A stretch of DNA of 11,859 nucleotides from an uncultured Helicobacteraceae bacterium. GTDB lineage: Bacteria > Campylobacterota > Campylobacteria > Campylobacterales > Sulfurimonadaceae. Position 1 is the first letter of the stretch. Every line of letters starts with the position of its first letter. Of this stretch, positions 1 through 6,837 are shown in pieces. Where the stretch lies: the NCBI GenBank assembly GCA_903903705.1, contig CAIUZU010000322.1, positions 1 to 11,859 of the forward strand, written 5' to 3'. The translations under genes and the position numbers were made by a program. The notes below the pieces were generated by a model. The model was not told the origin of the DNA. It was given only the letters and a program-made list of their open reading frames with translations, and made no database searches.

Positions 1-1
1 G

Positions 2-391
2 GTGAGTATTCTTATTATCGCAAAAACTCCGCTTGGATTTAAATGTATCGTCGAAGATAGATATGAGGGGTTAATTTACCACAATGAAATATTTGAAAAG
101 ATAGAGATTGGAAGTAACAAAAGAGCTTTTATGAAAAACATCAGAAAAGACGGATGCATAGATCTGACTCTTCAAGCCGGCGGAACAAAACAAAAGGATG
201 TCTCATGTGAGAAGGTTTTGTCACTTTTAAAACAAAACGGCGGCATAATGCCGTACAACTACAAGAGTGATCCGGAGCTTGTACAAAATGTTTTTGGACT
301 CAGCAAAAAAGCTTATAAACGCTCTCTTACCGCTTTGCAAGAGGGTGGAGCGATTGAGATAAAAGATACTGGAATATACCTAAAGAGCTAA
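2..391 (+). CDS. CvfB/YitL-type S1 RNA-binding protein, C-terminal part (5' truncated by window edge)
   Basis: The reading frame is open to the left edge, so the start lies outside the window and the codon at 2 is not a trusted start. The visible 129 residues show the end of an S1/OB-like domain (about residues 8-57). It includes LGFKCIVEDRYEGLIYHNEI and IRKDGCIDLTLQ, the pattern found in the last S1 domain of the CvfB/YitL family. A winged-helix-like tail follows (about 66-128). Family members usually carry several S1-like domains plus a C-terminal winged helix and bind RNA; in Staphylococcus aureus CvfB affects virulence-gene expression. The role here is inferred from family membership only. 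The stop is 2 nt before the next ATG, so the two genes are probably co-transcribed and translationally coupled. Confidence 0.8.
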   Translation: MSILIIAKTPLGFKCIVEDRYEGLIYHNEIFEKIEIGSNKRAFMKNIRKDGCIDLTLQAGGTKQKDVSCEKVLSLLKQNGGIMPYNYKSDPELVQNVFGLSKKAYKRSLTALQEGGAIEIKDTGIYLKS

Positions 392-393
392 AG

Positions 394-600
394 ATGGCAA
401 AAAATAAAAAAAGTATAGAGCTTTTAGATAGCAAAATATCTTTTACTTTAGAGAGAACTTTATATAATGTTATAAGATTTTTTCCTACTAAAATGACGGT
501 AGATGTTATGATTTTTGAAGATGGAGTAAAAGAGGGTATAAAAACAATTCCTTTTGCACATCTTCCAAAAGAGATCAAAAAAATCATAAAACCCAATTAA
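394..600 (+). CDS. Small protein of unknown function (68 aa)
   Basis: I do not recognise this protein. It begins 2 nt after the stop of the upstream S1-domain gene, with an AAAGAG-like purine run about 7 nt before the ATG that can serve as ribosome binding site. That tight spacing and the shared strand are the main reasons to believe it is real. The product is basic, with lysine-rich ends (MAKNKK at the start; PKEIKKIIKPN at the end). A central stretch around residues 23-45 alternates hydrophobic residues, which suggests beta structure. There is no signal peptide, no membrane segment and no cysteine pair. Its position behind an RNA-binding protein could mean a nucleic-acid-related role, but nothing in the sequence shows that. 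Confidence 0.65.
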   Translation: MAKNKKSIELLDSKISFTLERTLYNVIRFFPTKMTVDVMIFEDGVKEGIKTIPFAHLPKEIKKIIKPN

Positions 601-610
601 TAAAAATTTA

Positions 611-645
611 GAGAATGGATTATCTATATTTGGATAACATATCTC
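611..645 (+). promoter_or_regulatory. Imperfect dyad and possible promoter in the leader of the chorismate mutase gene
   Basis: The 65-nt gap between the 68-aa gene and the chorismate mutase gene contains an imperfect inverted repeat. Its outer arms are GAGA (611-614) and TCTC (642-645); its inner arms are TTATC (620-624) and GATAA (633-637), around an 8-nt AT-rich loop. TATATT at 625-630 could act as a -10 element, but no good -35 is visible. No U-run follows, so it is not a typical terminator. It may be a weak promoter, an operator or an mRNA hairpin; I cannot tell which. Confidence 0.25.
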
Positions 646-665
646 ACTAAAAATGGAGCAGCAAA

Positions 666-968
666 ATGTCAGAAATTAAAAAGTGTAATTCGCTAGAAGA
701 AGTAAGAAGCGAGATAGATATAATTGATGATTCAATAGTAAATCTTATATCAAAAAGAAGTCATCTTGTGCGTCAAGCTGCACAATTTAAAAATAGTATT
801 GAAGAGGTTAAAGCCCAAGATCGTATAGATTTTATTCTGCAAAAAGTTCGCCATGCTGCCATAAAAGCGGATGTATCTCCAAATATGATTTCTGACCTTT
901 TTAAAATCATGATAAACGAGATGGTTGAGACGGAAATATCTGAGTTTAGAAACACTCAAACATTTTAG
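666..968 (+). CDS. Chorismate mutase, monofunctional AroQ class (PchB-like fold)
   Basis: Chorismate mutase converts chorismate to prephenate, the entry step to phenylalanine and tyrosine; it acts in the cytosol as an intertwined helical dimer. The 100-residue length matches stand-alone AroQ enzymes and PchB. Three of the usual active-site residues fall at the PchB positions: R14 (EEVRSEID), R31 (SKRSHLVRQ) and K42 (QFK), with R53 near the AQDRI turn. At position 90, where PchB and E. coli chorismate mutase have glutamine, this protein has glutamate (VETEI). Isochorismate-pyruvate lyase activity as in PchB is possible, but no salicylate or siderophore genes are visible. The start is supported by GGAG at 655-658, 7 nt before the ATG. 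The gene ends 8 nt before the shared terminator hairpin. Confidence 0.88.
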   Translation: MSEIKKCNSLEEVRSEIDIIDDSIVNLISKRSHLVRQAAQFKNSIEEVKAQDRIDFILQKVRHAAIKADVSPNMISDLFKIMINEMVETEISEFRNTQTF

Positions 969-976
969 ATTAGTGT

Positions 977-1001
977 AAAAAGAGGGTATAAACCTCTTTT
1001 T
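977..1001. terminator. Bidirectional intrinsic terminator between converging transcription units
   Basis: A perfect 9-bp inverted repeat, AAAAAGAGG (977-985) and CCTCTTTTT (993-1001), surrounds a 7-nt loop. The arm sequence gives a stem followed by a U-tract on either strand. It lies between the chorismate mutase stop and the infA stop; the outer two bases of the right arm are part of the infA TAA. It is well placed to end both the left plus-strand unit and the long ribosomal operon. Confidence 0.88.
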
Positions 1002-1218
1002 ATTTGTATCTGTAAGTGATACGACCTTTATCAAGAGAGTACGGTGTTAGTTCAAGTTTAACTTTATCACCAGGTAATATTTTAATATAGTGCATACGCA
1101 TTTTACCTGCGATATGACATAAAATAATATGTCCATTTTCTAATTCTACACGAAATGTTGCATTTGGCAAAGCCTCTATAATCTTGCCATCAACTTCGAT
1201 AACATCTGATTTAGCCAT
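1000..1218 (-). CDS. infA: Translation initiation factor IF-1
   Basis: IF-1 binds the A site of the 30S subunit during initiation and assists IF-2 and IF-3. The 72-residue length is the family norm, and the sequence is a single OB fold with the expected [23 protein letters not shown] and [11 protein letters not shown] segments. The frame is open upstream to 1326, but the ATG at 1218 is chosen because it gives the canonical MAKSD N-terminus and has AGGAT (1222-1226) just upstream. It follows the map stop by 16 nt and is the last gene of the operon; its stop codon touches the terminator hairpin. In Helicobacter pylori, as I recall it, infA is followed by rpmJ and the alpha operon; here transcription appears to end instead. 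Confidence 0.97.
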   Translation of the reverse strand: MAKSDVIEVDGKIIEALPNATFRVELENGHIILCHIAGKMRMHYIKILPGDKVKLELTPYSLDKGRITYRYK

Positions 1219-1234
1219 TTTAATCCTTTTTTTC

Positions 1235-1993
1235 TCAAGCCAGAGATAAAATTTCAGCTTTACCATTGACAATTGCAACAGTATGCTCGTAGTGTGAGCC
1301 GCGTAAACCATCGGCACTAACAACATCCCACTTGTTCTCTAAAATAAGTGGTTTTGAATCCTTTTGACAAATCATCGGTTCTAAACAAAAAACCATTCCG
1401 TTTTTTATTTTTGGACCTGCTTTTGCATCTTTGCCCTCAAGATAATTTGGTATCTCAGGCTCTTCATGCGGCTTTCTGCCGATTCCATGCCCACAAAAGC
1501 TGTGAAGCGGTACAAAACCTCTTGAGCGAATTGATTTTTCCAATATAGCAGAAAGCTCTTTAAATCTCATGCCCTCTTTAATAGACGATATTGCTTCATA
1601 GAGGGAGTCCTTAGCACATGCGATAAGACATTCATCATTATCGCTTACTTTGCCTACGGCTGCCGTAATTGCTCCGTCGCCAAACCATCCATCAAGCTCT
1701 GTACCGATATCGTAACCGATAATATCTCCGTCTTGAAGCTTATAGTCGGTCGGGATACCGTGAATTATAACTTGATTTAAGGAAGTGCAGAGTGCATTTG
1801 GAAAGCCGTAGAGACCCTTAAAAGACGGCTTTGCTCCATGAGAGAGAATATAATCCTCTGCCATAGCGTCAAGCTCTCTTAAAGAGATACCTACTTTTGT
1901 ATTTTGTTTTAGCAGATCTAATGCACCGCCAACAATTTTGTTAGCAGCGCGAAGTTTCTCAATTTCTTGAAGCTTTCTAAGCGCGATGGCCAT
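1235..1993 (-). CDS. map: Methionine aminopeptidase, type I
   Basis: Removes the initiator methionine from nascent proteins as they leave the ribosome. The 252-residue protein has the pita-bread fold signatures and all five metal ligands: D95 (YDIG), D106 (FGDGAIT), H169 ([12 protein letters not shown]), E205 (CLEPM) and E236 (SHYEHT). It also has H78 at the position of the conserved substrate-binding histidine. It lacks an N-terminal zinc-finger or SH3-binding extension, as in E. coli. The ATG lies 3 nt after the secY stop. The upstream sequence has only a weak Shine-Dalgarno match, so translation probably depends on coupling to secY. Unlike in many Firmicutes, no adk gene separates secY from map. 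Confidence 0.97.
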   Translation of the reverse strand: MAIALRKLQEIEKLRAANKIVGGALDLLKQNTKVGISLRELDAMAEDYILSHGAKPSFKGLYGFPNALCTSLNQVIIHGIPTDYKLQDGDIIGYDIGTELDGWFGDGAITAAVGKVSDNDECLIACAKDSLYEAISSIKEGMRFKELSAILEKSIRSRGFVPLHSFCGHGIGRKPHEEPEIPNYLEGKDAKAGPKIKNGMVFCLEPMICQKDSKPLILENKWDVVSADGLRGSHYEHTVAIVNGKAEILSLA

Positions 1994-1996
1994 TAT

Positions 1997-3259
1997 TTAT
2001 AGACCAACAGCACTTAGCGTCTCATATTTACTCATGTAAACCTGAGCCTCTATTTTTCTCATAGTATCAAGTGCTACTTGGACAACGATTAAAACCGCTG
2101 TTCCTCCGAAGAAGAATGGAACACCCATACCCTTGATAATCATAAACGGAAGAGTAGCAACAAGACCGAGGTAAAGAGCACCTGTAAATGTCAAATTACT
2201 AGCCGTCATATTTAAAAATTCGGCAGTAGCATTTCCGGTACGAATACCAGGTATAAAACCACCCTGTTTTTTCAAATTTTCAGATATATCTTTTGAGCTA
2301 AATGTAATCGATGCATAAAAGAATGCAAAGAATACAACAAAAATAAATGTCAAAAAGTTAAAAAAGTAACTATTTGGATTTAAATAATCTGCAATTGCAA
2401 TAACAGTAGGGTTACTGCTGCTAGATAAAACAGTCATAGGAAACATCAATATCGCACTCGCAAAAATAACTGGGATTACGCCCGCTAGGTTTACTTTAAT
2501 AGGAATATAGTTCATAACTCTTTTATTTTGATTTTGCATTATTACTTTTTTTGCGTATGTTACAGGTATACGACGTTCACCAAGTTCAACATAGATAATA
2601 ACTGCTATGGTTCCAAAGATAAGAACAAGAATTGCGATTACCGTTAGGAAACTCATAGCACCGGTATTTACCATTGTTATCATTTGACCGATTGCACTTG
2701 GAATTGCCGAAACAATACCTGCAAAAATAATTAAAGAAATACCGTTTCCGATACCACTTTGCGTTATCTGTTCACCAATCCACATTAATAGCATAGTTCC
2801 GGCTAGCATAGAGATAGCAGAGACTAAAATAAATGTGTTTTGATCAACTAGTATTGCGCTGCTACCACTAGGTCCTGTTAGACTTTGAAGTCCGACACTG
2901 ATACCTATTGCCTGAATGATTGTAATAGCAATTGTCGCATAGCGAATAATTTGCATATACTTAACCATTCCATCACGCTCTTTTTTCATCTGACCCAAAG
3001 TCGGAAATGTAGCTGCTAAAAGCTCCATTATAATTGAAGCGGTAATATAAGGCATAATTCCAAGAGCTATAATAGACATTCTCTCAACGGCATTACCGCT
3101 GAACATGTTAAAAAGCCCAAGTGCGTCAGATTGATGTGAGTCGAAGAATGAAGCGATAACAGAAGCATCTACGCCCGGAACTGGCACATATGCCAGTAGG
3201 CGATAAATAAATAAAAACCCGATAGTAATAAGTATCTTATTTACTAGATTTTTATTCAC
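1997..3259 (-). CDS. secY: Preprotein translocase subunit SecY
   Basis: Central channel of the Sec translocon in the inner membrane, working with SecE, SecG and SecA or the ribosome. At 420 residues it is within the family range. Ten membrane segments can be placed at about 6-26, 68-88, 106-126, 143-163, 172-194, 204-225, 258-280, 300-320, 357-375 and 382-398. The plug region follows the first segment (about 47-66). Diagnostic cytosolic loops are present: FPTLGQMKKERDG (85-97), GERRIPVTYAKK (227-238) and GGFIPGIRTGNAT (333-345). The start codon is GTG, 2 nt after the rplO TAG, with an AGG about 9 nt upstream inside rplO. Membrane insertion of the channel is thus tied to r-protein output. Confidence 0.97.
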   Translation of the reverse strand: MNKNLVNKILITIGFLFIYRLLAYVPVPGVDASVIASFFDSHQSDALGLFNMFSGNAVERMSIIALGIMPYITASIIMELLAATFPTLGQMKKERDGMVKYMQIIRYATIAITIIQAIGISVGLQSLTGPSGSSAILVDQNTFILVSAISMLAGTMLLMWIGEQITQSGIGNGISLIIFAGIVSAIPSAIGQMITMVNTGAMSFLTVIAILVLIFGTIAVIIYVELGERRIPVTYAKKVIMQNQNKRVMNYIPIKVNLAGVIPVIFASAILMFPMTVLSSSSNPTVIAIADYLNPNSYFFNFLTFIFVVFFAFFYASITFSSKDISENLKKQGGFIPGIRTGNATAEFLNMTASNLTFTGALYLGLVATLPFMIIKGMGVPFFFGGTAVLIVVQVALDTMRKIEAQVYMSKYETLSAVGL

Positions 3260-3261
3260 GA

Positions 3262-3660
3262 CTATTTACCTGTTGTAGTAACGTTGTCGTCTTTAATTTT
3301 TGATGCTAAATCTTTTGCGCTAGCACCAACTAACTTAACTTTAGTAACACAAGCAGCTATTCTATGCACTGCACGAATGCTTTCCATAGTAATTTCACTT
3401 AATTCAGCAACTGCTTTTATTTTTTCTACGTTAATTACATATGGCTTAATTACACGAGAAGTAAAGCCGATTTTCGGTAAACGACGAGCAAGTGGAGTTT
3501 GACCACCTTCGAAGTTTCTTTTTCTCTTACTACCGGTACGGGCAGTTTGACCTTTTCCACCACGTCCAGAAGTCTTACCAGTACCTGAAGAGTGTCCGCG
3601 TCCAATACGTTTACGATTCTTTGTTGAACCCTCAGCCGGAGTTAAATTTTCAATACCCAT
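3262..3660 (-). CDS. rplO: 50S ribosomal protein L15
   Basis: Late-assembly 23S rRNA-binding protein of the large subunit. The 132-residue protein has the glycine-rich, basic N-terminal extension that threads into rRNA ([18 protein letters not shown], about 20-37), then [13 protein letters not shown] (51-63) and a globular C-terminal domain. It is slightly shorter than the E. coli protein (144 aa). The ATG is 3 nt after the rpsE stop, and AAGGA inside the last codons of rpsE provides the ribosome binding site. In E. coli rpmD lies between rpsE and rplO; here there is no room for it. Confidence 0.97.
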   Translation of the reverse strand: MGIENLTPAEGSTKNRKRIGRGHSSGTGKTSGRGGKGQTARTGSKRKRNFEGGQTPLARRLPKIGFTSRVIKPYVINVEKIKAVAELSEITMESIRAVHRIAACVTKVKLVGASAKDLASKIKDDNVTTTGK

Positions 3661-3663
3661 TTT

Positions 3664-4104
3664 CTATCCTTTTAAGCGACCTAGTGCTTCGACTGTAGCG
3701 CGCACTAGTGTAGCTGGATTGTTTGAACCAATTGATTTTGTAAGTACGTCTTTAATACCTGCAAGTTCAAGAACAGGACGAGTAGCACCACCCGCGATTA
3801 CCCCTGTACCCTCTGATGCCGGTTTTAAAAGAACACGACTCGCATTATATTTATGCTCAACATCATGTGCAATTGTAGTACCTTTGATACTAACTTTGCT
3901 TAGGTTTTTAAATGCATTATCTACCGCTTTTTTAATAGCATCTGGAACTTCTTTAGCTTTTCCAGTACCAAAACCGATAGTGCCTTTTCTATCACCAACT
4001 ACTATCAATGCTGTAAAACGAAAACGACGTCCACCTTTTACAACTTTTGTAACACGACCTATGTTTACAATTGATTCTTCAAAATCTTCTCTATTGATTT
4101 CCAT
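3664..4104 (-). CDS. rpsE: 30S ribosomal protein S5
   Basis: Small-subunit protein near the decoding site and mRNA entry, involved in fidelity and 30S assembly. The 146-residue product has the N-terminal double-stranded-RNA-binding-like domain (about 8-70), including [18 protein letters not shown] and [18 protein letters not shown]. The C-terminal domain (about 80-146) includes [20 protein letters not shown]. It is shorter than E. coli S5 (167 aa), mostly at the termini. The start is set by AGGGG about 7 nt upstream, overlapping the rplR TAG; the gap to rplR is 8 nt. Confidence 0.97.
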   Translation of the reverse strand: MEINREDFEESIVNIGRVTKVVKGGRRFRFTALIVVGDRKGTIGFGTGKAKEVPDAIKKAVDNAFKNLSKVSIKGTTIAHDVEHKYNASRVLLKPASEGTGVIAGGATRPVLELAGIKDVLTKSIGSNNPATLVRATVEALGRLKG

Positions 4105-4112
4105 TTTAACCC

Positions 4113-4469
4113 CTAGAACTTAATTTCGTTTGCACGAAGTGCGTCACCAAATGCAGCTATAACACCGTGGTATTGGTAACCATTACGATCAAAAACAATA
4201 GCAGTAATGTTAGCTTTTTTCAGTACGGCAGCAAATGCCTCACCGAGTGCAGCTGCACCCTCTTTGTTTGCTTTGTGACCTGTCGCTTTTGAGTTAAGTG
4301 CAGCTAATGTTGTAGCCGTAACATCATCAATAGCTTGAACGCTCAAATAACGGTTTGAACGAAATACAGAAACACGAGGAAGTGAAGCACAACCAGATAT
4401 TTTTGCACGAATACGACGCTTACGCTTTAGGCGATTAGCTATTTTACTTTTTAACGTTTTTGCTTTCAT
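4113..4469 (-). CDS. rplR: 50S ribosomal protein L18
   Basis: Binds 5S rRNA with L5 and L25 and places it in the central protuberance. The 118-residue protein has the very basic N-terminal tail ([20 protein letters not shown], 8-27). The conserved core follows: [19 protein letters not shown] (30-48), then the C-terminal [20 protein letters not shown] helix region. The gene has one of the strongest Shine-Dalgarno sequences in the operon, GGGAGGAG at 4482-4475, ending 5 nt before the ATG. It lies 13 nt after rplF and 8 nt before rpsE. Confidence 0.97.
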   Translation of the reverse strand: MKAKTLKSKIANRLKRKRRIRAKISGCASLPRVSVFRSNRYLSVQAIDDVTATTLAALNSKATGHKANKEGAAALGEAFAAVLKKANITAIVFDRNGYQYHGVIAAFGDALRANEIKF

Positions 4470-4482
4470 CTATGCTCCTCCC

Positions 4483-5019
4483 TTACTTTTTAGAAGTTTT
4501 ACCGGCTTTACGCGCGATAATCTCTTCAGCATATTTAACACCTTTACCTTTGTAAGGCTCCGGCGGACGGAATGATCTAATCTCAGCAGCAACTTGACCA
4601 AGAGATTGTTTATCATGCCCTTTTAAAGTAACAGCATTTTTCTCAACGCTTGCTTCGATACCATCTGGTAATTCAAAGTTGATATCATGAGAGAAACCTA
4701 ATTGTAGGTTTAGCACTCTGCCGTTTACTGCAGCACGATAACCAACACCGTTAATCTCTAAAACTTTTGTATAGCCAGTTGTTAAACCAGTAACTACGTT
4801 TTGAGCCAACGCACGGTATGTACCCCAGAAAGCTCTATGCACACGACTATCAGAAAGAGTAGCAAAAGTTAAAACATTGCCGTCTAAATTGAAAGCAACA
4901 TTCCCTTTAGTATCTAGATCTACACTATTTTTGCCTTTAGCAAAAGTTATAACATTTCCATTTACACTAACAGCTATATCAGATGCAAATTGTACAGGTA
5001 ATTTACCAATTCTTGACAT
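4483..5019 (-). CDS. rplF: 50S ribosomal protein L6
   Basis: Large-subunit protein near the factor-binding site, contacting the sarcin-ricin loop region. The 178-residue length is the family norm. It has the two tandem L6 repeats, the N-terminal MSRIGKLPV start, the VTGLTTGYTKVLEINGVGYRA linker region (about 77-97) and the C-terminal signature IRSFRPPEPYKGKGVKYAEE (147-166). The ATG is preceded by a GGGAG Shine-Dalgarno that overlaps the rpsH TAG; the gap is 9 nt. Confidence 0.97.
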   Translation of the reverse strand: MSRIGKLPVQFASDIAVSVNGNVITFAKGKNSVDLDTKGNVAFNLDGNVLTFATLSDSRVHRAFWGTYRALAQNVVTGLTTGYTKVLEINGVGYRAAVNGRVLNLQLGFSHDINFELPDGIEASVEKNAVTLKGHDKQSLGQVAAEIRSFRPPEPYKGKGVKYAEEIIARKAGKTSKK

Positions 5020-5028
5020 GTTATCTCC

Positions 5029-5424
5029 CTACCAAATCGTACACATAACTTCACCACCAACACCAAGAGCATAAGCCTTGTCGTTTGGTAGAACGCCATG
5101 TGATGTACTAACAATAATAGTTCCGTAACCGTTTTTGAAACGTTTTATATCTTCTTTACCTTTGTATACACGACGACCAGGCTTAGATACTCTTTTCATT
5201 TCATTAATAACACATTTACCACTATCATTATATTTCAATACAACATTGATTGTTTTTTTAACGCCGTCTTCAACAACGTTACAACTCTCAATATAACCTT
5301 TTTCAACTAAAATGTTTGCCATTGCTTCTACACTCTTAGAGTGAACAAGAGTAGTAACATCTAATCTTCTCATACCAGCATTACGAATACGAGTTAACGA
5401 ATCCGATACTAAATCATTAATCAT
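5029..5424 (-). CDS. rpsH: 30S ribosomal protein S8
   Basis: Primary 16S rRNA-binding protein that organises the 30S central domain. The 131-residue product starts [17 protein letters not shown], with a C-terminal [20 protein letters not shown] signature before CTIW. In E. coli S8 is also the translational repressor of the spc operon, binding mRNA at the start of rplE. No such site was recognised here by eye, but a strong hairpin lies immediately upstream of this gene (5445-5476). The ribosome binding site is AAGGA, about 8-9 nt before the ATG. The 80-nt gap to rpsN is the largest inside the operon. Confidence 0.97.
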   Translation of the reverse strand: MINDLVSDSLTRIRNAGMRRLDVTTLVHSKSVEAMANILVEKGYIESCNVVEDGVKKTINVVLKYNDSGKCVINEMKRVSKPGRRVYKGKEDIKRFKNGYGTIIVSTSHGVLPNDKAYALGVGGEVMCTIW

Positions 5425-5444
5425 CTATTTTTTCCTTAGTTGTG

Positions 5445-5476
5445 ATTATTTTACGATTAATTTATCGTAAAATAAT
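5445..5476 (-). promoter_or_regulatory. Perfect 13-bp hairpin in the rpsN-rpsH intergenic region
   Basis: The plus-strand arms ATTATTTTACGAT (5445-5457) and ATCGTAAAATAAT (5464-5476) are exact reverse complements around a 6-nt AT-rich loop. In the operon transcript the stem ends about 7 nt upstream of the AAGGA ribosome binding site of rpsH. No U-tract follows on the minus strand, so it is not a standard terminator. It could be a translational control element, a processing or stability hairpin, or a protein-binding palindrome. The structure is seen; its function is not. Confidence 0.6.
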
Positions 5477-5497
5477 TACTAATGATTAGAAGTTTCC

Positions 5498-5513
5498 TCT
5501 TGGATTACCAAGA
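5498..5513 (-). promoter_or_regulatory. Small hairpin around the rpsN stop codon
   Basis: TCTTGG (5498-5503) and CCAAGA (5508-5513) form a 6-bp inverted repeat. Its 4-nt loop contains the rpsN TAA. With the larger hairpin at 5445-5476 it brackets the 80-nt intergenic segment. It is short enough to be chance. Confidence 0.3.
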
Positions 5514-5690
5514 AGACTTTCTAACACCTGGGATTAATCCCTCATTTGCCATTTTTCTAAAACATACACGACAGATTCCAAAGTCACGAATAACAGAGTG
5601 TGGACGACCACAAATCTGACATCTTGTATAACCGCGAACTTTAAACTTAGGCTCTCTTGCTGCTTTAACAATCATAGATTTTTTAGCCAT
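5505..5690 (-). CDS. rpsN: 30S ribosomal protein S14, zinc-binding type (S14Z)
   Basis: Small-subunit head protein, a late assembler next to S3, S10 and S19. At 61 residues it is the short, zinc-ribbon form rather than the roughly 100-residue cysteine-free form of E. coli. Four cysteines, C24, C27, C40 and C43, form the CxxC...CxxC zinc site ([10 protein letters not shown] and [11 protein letters not shown]). Use of this paralogue makes ribosome assembly dependent on zinc. The ATG overlaps the rplE stop by one base (TAATG), so translation is probably coupled to L5. An 80-nt gap follows before rpsH. Confidence 0.97.
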   Translation of the reverse strand: MAKKSMIVKAAREPKFKVRGYTRCQICGRPHSVIRDFGICRVCFRKMANEGLIPGVRKSSW

Positions 5691-6235
5691 TAGTTACTCC
5701 CTTTAGTAAAAGGCATACCTAATTTCTCTAAAAGAGCAAATCCTGCCTTATCTGAATCAGCAGTTGTTACAACTGTGATATTCATACCATGAATCTGCAT
5801 AATTGAATCATAATTAATCTCTGGGAAGATTAGTTGCTCTTGCAATCCAAAGTTGTAGTTTCCACGACCGTCAAAACCATTTCTAGGAACTCCACGGAAA
5901 TCCTTTACACGAGGAAGAGCAATAGAAACAAGACGATCAAAGAAGTGATACATTTTCTCACCGCGAAGTGTTACACGAACACCTACCGGCATGCCTTCAC
6001 GAACTTTAAAGCCGGCAACTGATTTTTTAGCTATTATCGTACTTGCTTTTTGACCTGCAATAGTAGTAATAGTATTTTCAATGTTTTGGATAAGTTTATT
6101 ATCTTTCATTGCAAAACCGGCACCAACAGAGATAACAACTTTTTCTAATGCAGGAGTCTGCATTGGGTTTTTTATCCCTAAGTCTGCTTGTAACTCAGAT
6201 TTTAAACTTAAATATTTTTCTTTTAAACGAGCCAT
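5690..6235 (-). CDS. rplE: 50S ribosomal protein L5
   Basis: Binds 5S rRNA and forms the B1b bridge to the small subunit. The 181-residue protein is close to the E. coli length (179). It contains the [13 protein letters not shown] segment (28-40), the [17 protein letters not shown] segment (75-91) and [18 protein letters not shown] further on. The ATG directly follows two in-frame stop codons, TAA TAG, that end rplX. GGAGG about 8 nt upstream, inside the rplX 3' end, is the ribosome binding site. In E. coli the S8 repressor site overlaps this start; I do not recognise its characteristic form here. Confidence 0.97.
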   Translation of the reverse strand: MARLKEKYLSLKSELQADLGIKNPMQTPALEKVVISVGAGFAMKDNKLIQNIENTITTIAGQKASTIIAKKSVAGFKVREGMPVGVRVTLRGEKMYHFFDRLVSIALPRVKDFRGVPRNGFDGRGNYNFGLQEQLIFPEINYDSIMQIHGMNITVVTTADSDKAGFALLEKLGMPFTKGSN

Positions 6236-6238
6236 CTA

Positions 6239-6469
6239 TTATGCCTCCACTTTACGAACATTTGAAACATCTATAGGCATCTCTTTATTGATATGTCCGC
6301 CTTTAGTATTCTCTTCAGTTGGTTTTATAGCTTTTTTAGCTATTTTACAACCCTCTACGATTACCTTGTTTTTCTTTGGCATAACTGCTAATACAGTTGC
6401 CTTAGTTCCACGGTCATCTCCAGCGATAATTTCTACAGTATCGCCTTTTTTGAAATTAAATTTTGCCAT
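6239..6469 (-). CDS. rplX: 50S ribosomal protein L24
   Basis: Assembly-initiating protein at the 23S 5' domain, later near the exit tunnel. With the ATG at 6469 the product is 76 residues and contains the KOW motif (about 5-32, [20 protein letters not shown]). A basic loop and the [22 protein letters not shown] segment typical of L24 follow. A GTG in frame immediately upstream (6472) would add one residue. The ATG is preferred because GGAGG at 6481-6477 is then 7 nt away rather than 4. The ATG overlaps the rplN TGA (TGATG). The gene ends with tandem in-frame stops, TAA TAG. It is shorter than E. coli L24 (104 aa). Confidence 0.96.
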   Translation of the reverse strand: MAKFNFKKGDTVEIIAGDDRGTKATVLAVMPKKNKVIVEGCKIAKKAIKPTEENTKGGHINKEMPIDVSNVRKVEA

Positions 6470-6837
6470 CACACAACCTCCGGCGCAAGAGATACGATTT
6501 TCATAAAACCAGAATAACGTACTTCACGAGCTATTGGTCCGAAAATACGAGTACCGATTGGCTCTCTCTTGTCATCAAGTATAACAGCTGCATTGTCATC
6601 AAAACGGATTAAAGAGCCGTTTTCACGGTGAATCTCTTTAGCAGTTCTAACGATAACAGCTTTTACAACTTTACCTTTTTTAACTTTAGAAGTAGGAGTC
6701 GCTTTTTTTACAGAAGCGATGATAACATCACCAACTTGAGCATAACGACGCTTAGAACCACCAAGTACCTTAATACACATAATCTCTTTTGCACCTGTAT
6801 TATCAGCTACATTTAAACGAGTAAACCCTTGGATCAT
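6469..6837 (-). CDS. rplN: 50S ribosomal protein L14
   Basis: Large-subunit interface protein forming bridges with 16S rRNA and contacting L19; also the binding site of silencing factor RsfS in other bacteria. The 122-residue length is nearly invariant in bacteria and matches. The five-stranded barrel signature runs from about 57 to 87, with [14 protein letters not shown] and [13 protein letters not shown]. The ATG overlaps the rpsQ stop as TAATG, with AGGAG 7 nt upstream. This would be the first spc-operon gene in E. coli, but there is no gap or separate promoter here, so S10 and spc are one unit. Confidence 0.98.
   Translation of the reverse strand: MIQGFTRLNVADNTGAKEIMCIKVLGGSKRRYAQVGDVIIASVKKATPTSKVKKGKVVKAVIVRTAKEIHRENGSLIRFDDNAAVILDDKREPIGTRIFGPIAREVRYSGFMKIVSLAPEVV

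Noticed and set aside
327..596. Minus-strand open frame of 89 codons opposite the first two plus-strand genes
   Set aside because: It is antisense to two better-supported genes, has no ribosome binding site and its product is a low-complexity hydrophobic shadow.
1219..1326. Upstream extension of infA to a start at 1326
   Set aside because: It would overlap the end of map by about 90 nt and give a non-canonical N-terminus; the ATG at 1218 gives the standard 72-aa IF-1 with a ribosome binding site.
3719..4123. Plus-strand open frame of 134 codons opposite rpsE
   Set aside because: It is the antisense shadow of S5; the amino-acid composition (T, P, S and F rich) and the lack of start signals show no independent coding.
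5445..5476. Reading the rpsN-rpsH hairpin as an intrinsic terminator
   Set aside because: The stem is AT-rich, no U-run follows on the minus strand, and essential r-protein genes continue directly downstream without an evident strong new promoter.
6470..6472. GTG as the rplX start, one codon before the ATG
   Set aside because: The GGAGG would be only 4 nt away; the adjacent ATG has the better 7-nt spacing and the usual MAKF start.
6081..6506. Plus-strand open frame of 141 codons opposite rplE and rplX
   Set aside because: It spans two confidently identified r-protein genes on the other strand and looks hydrophobic only because lysine codons read as phenylalanine in reverse.
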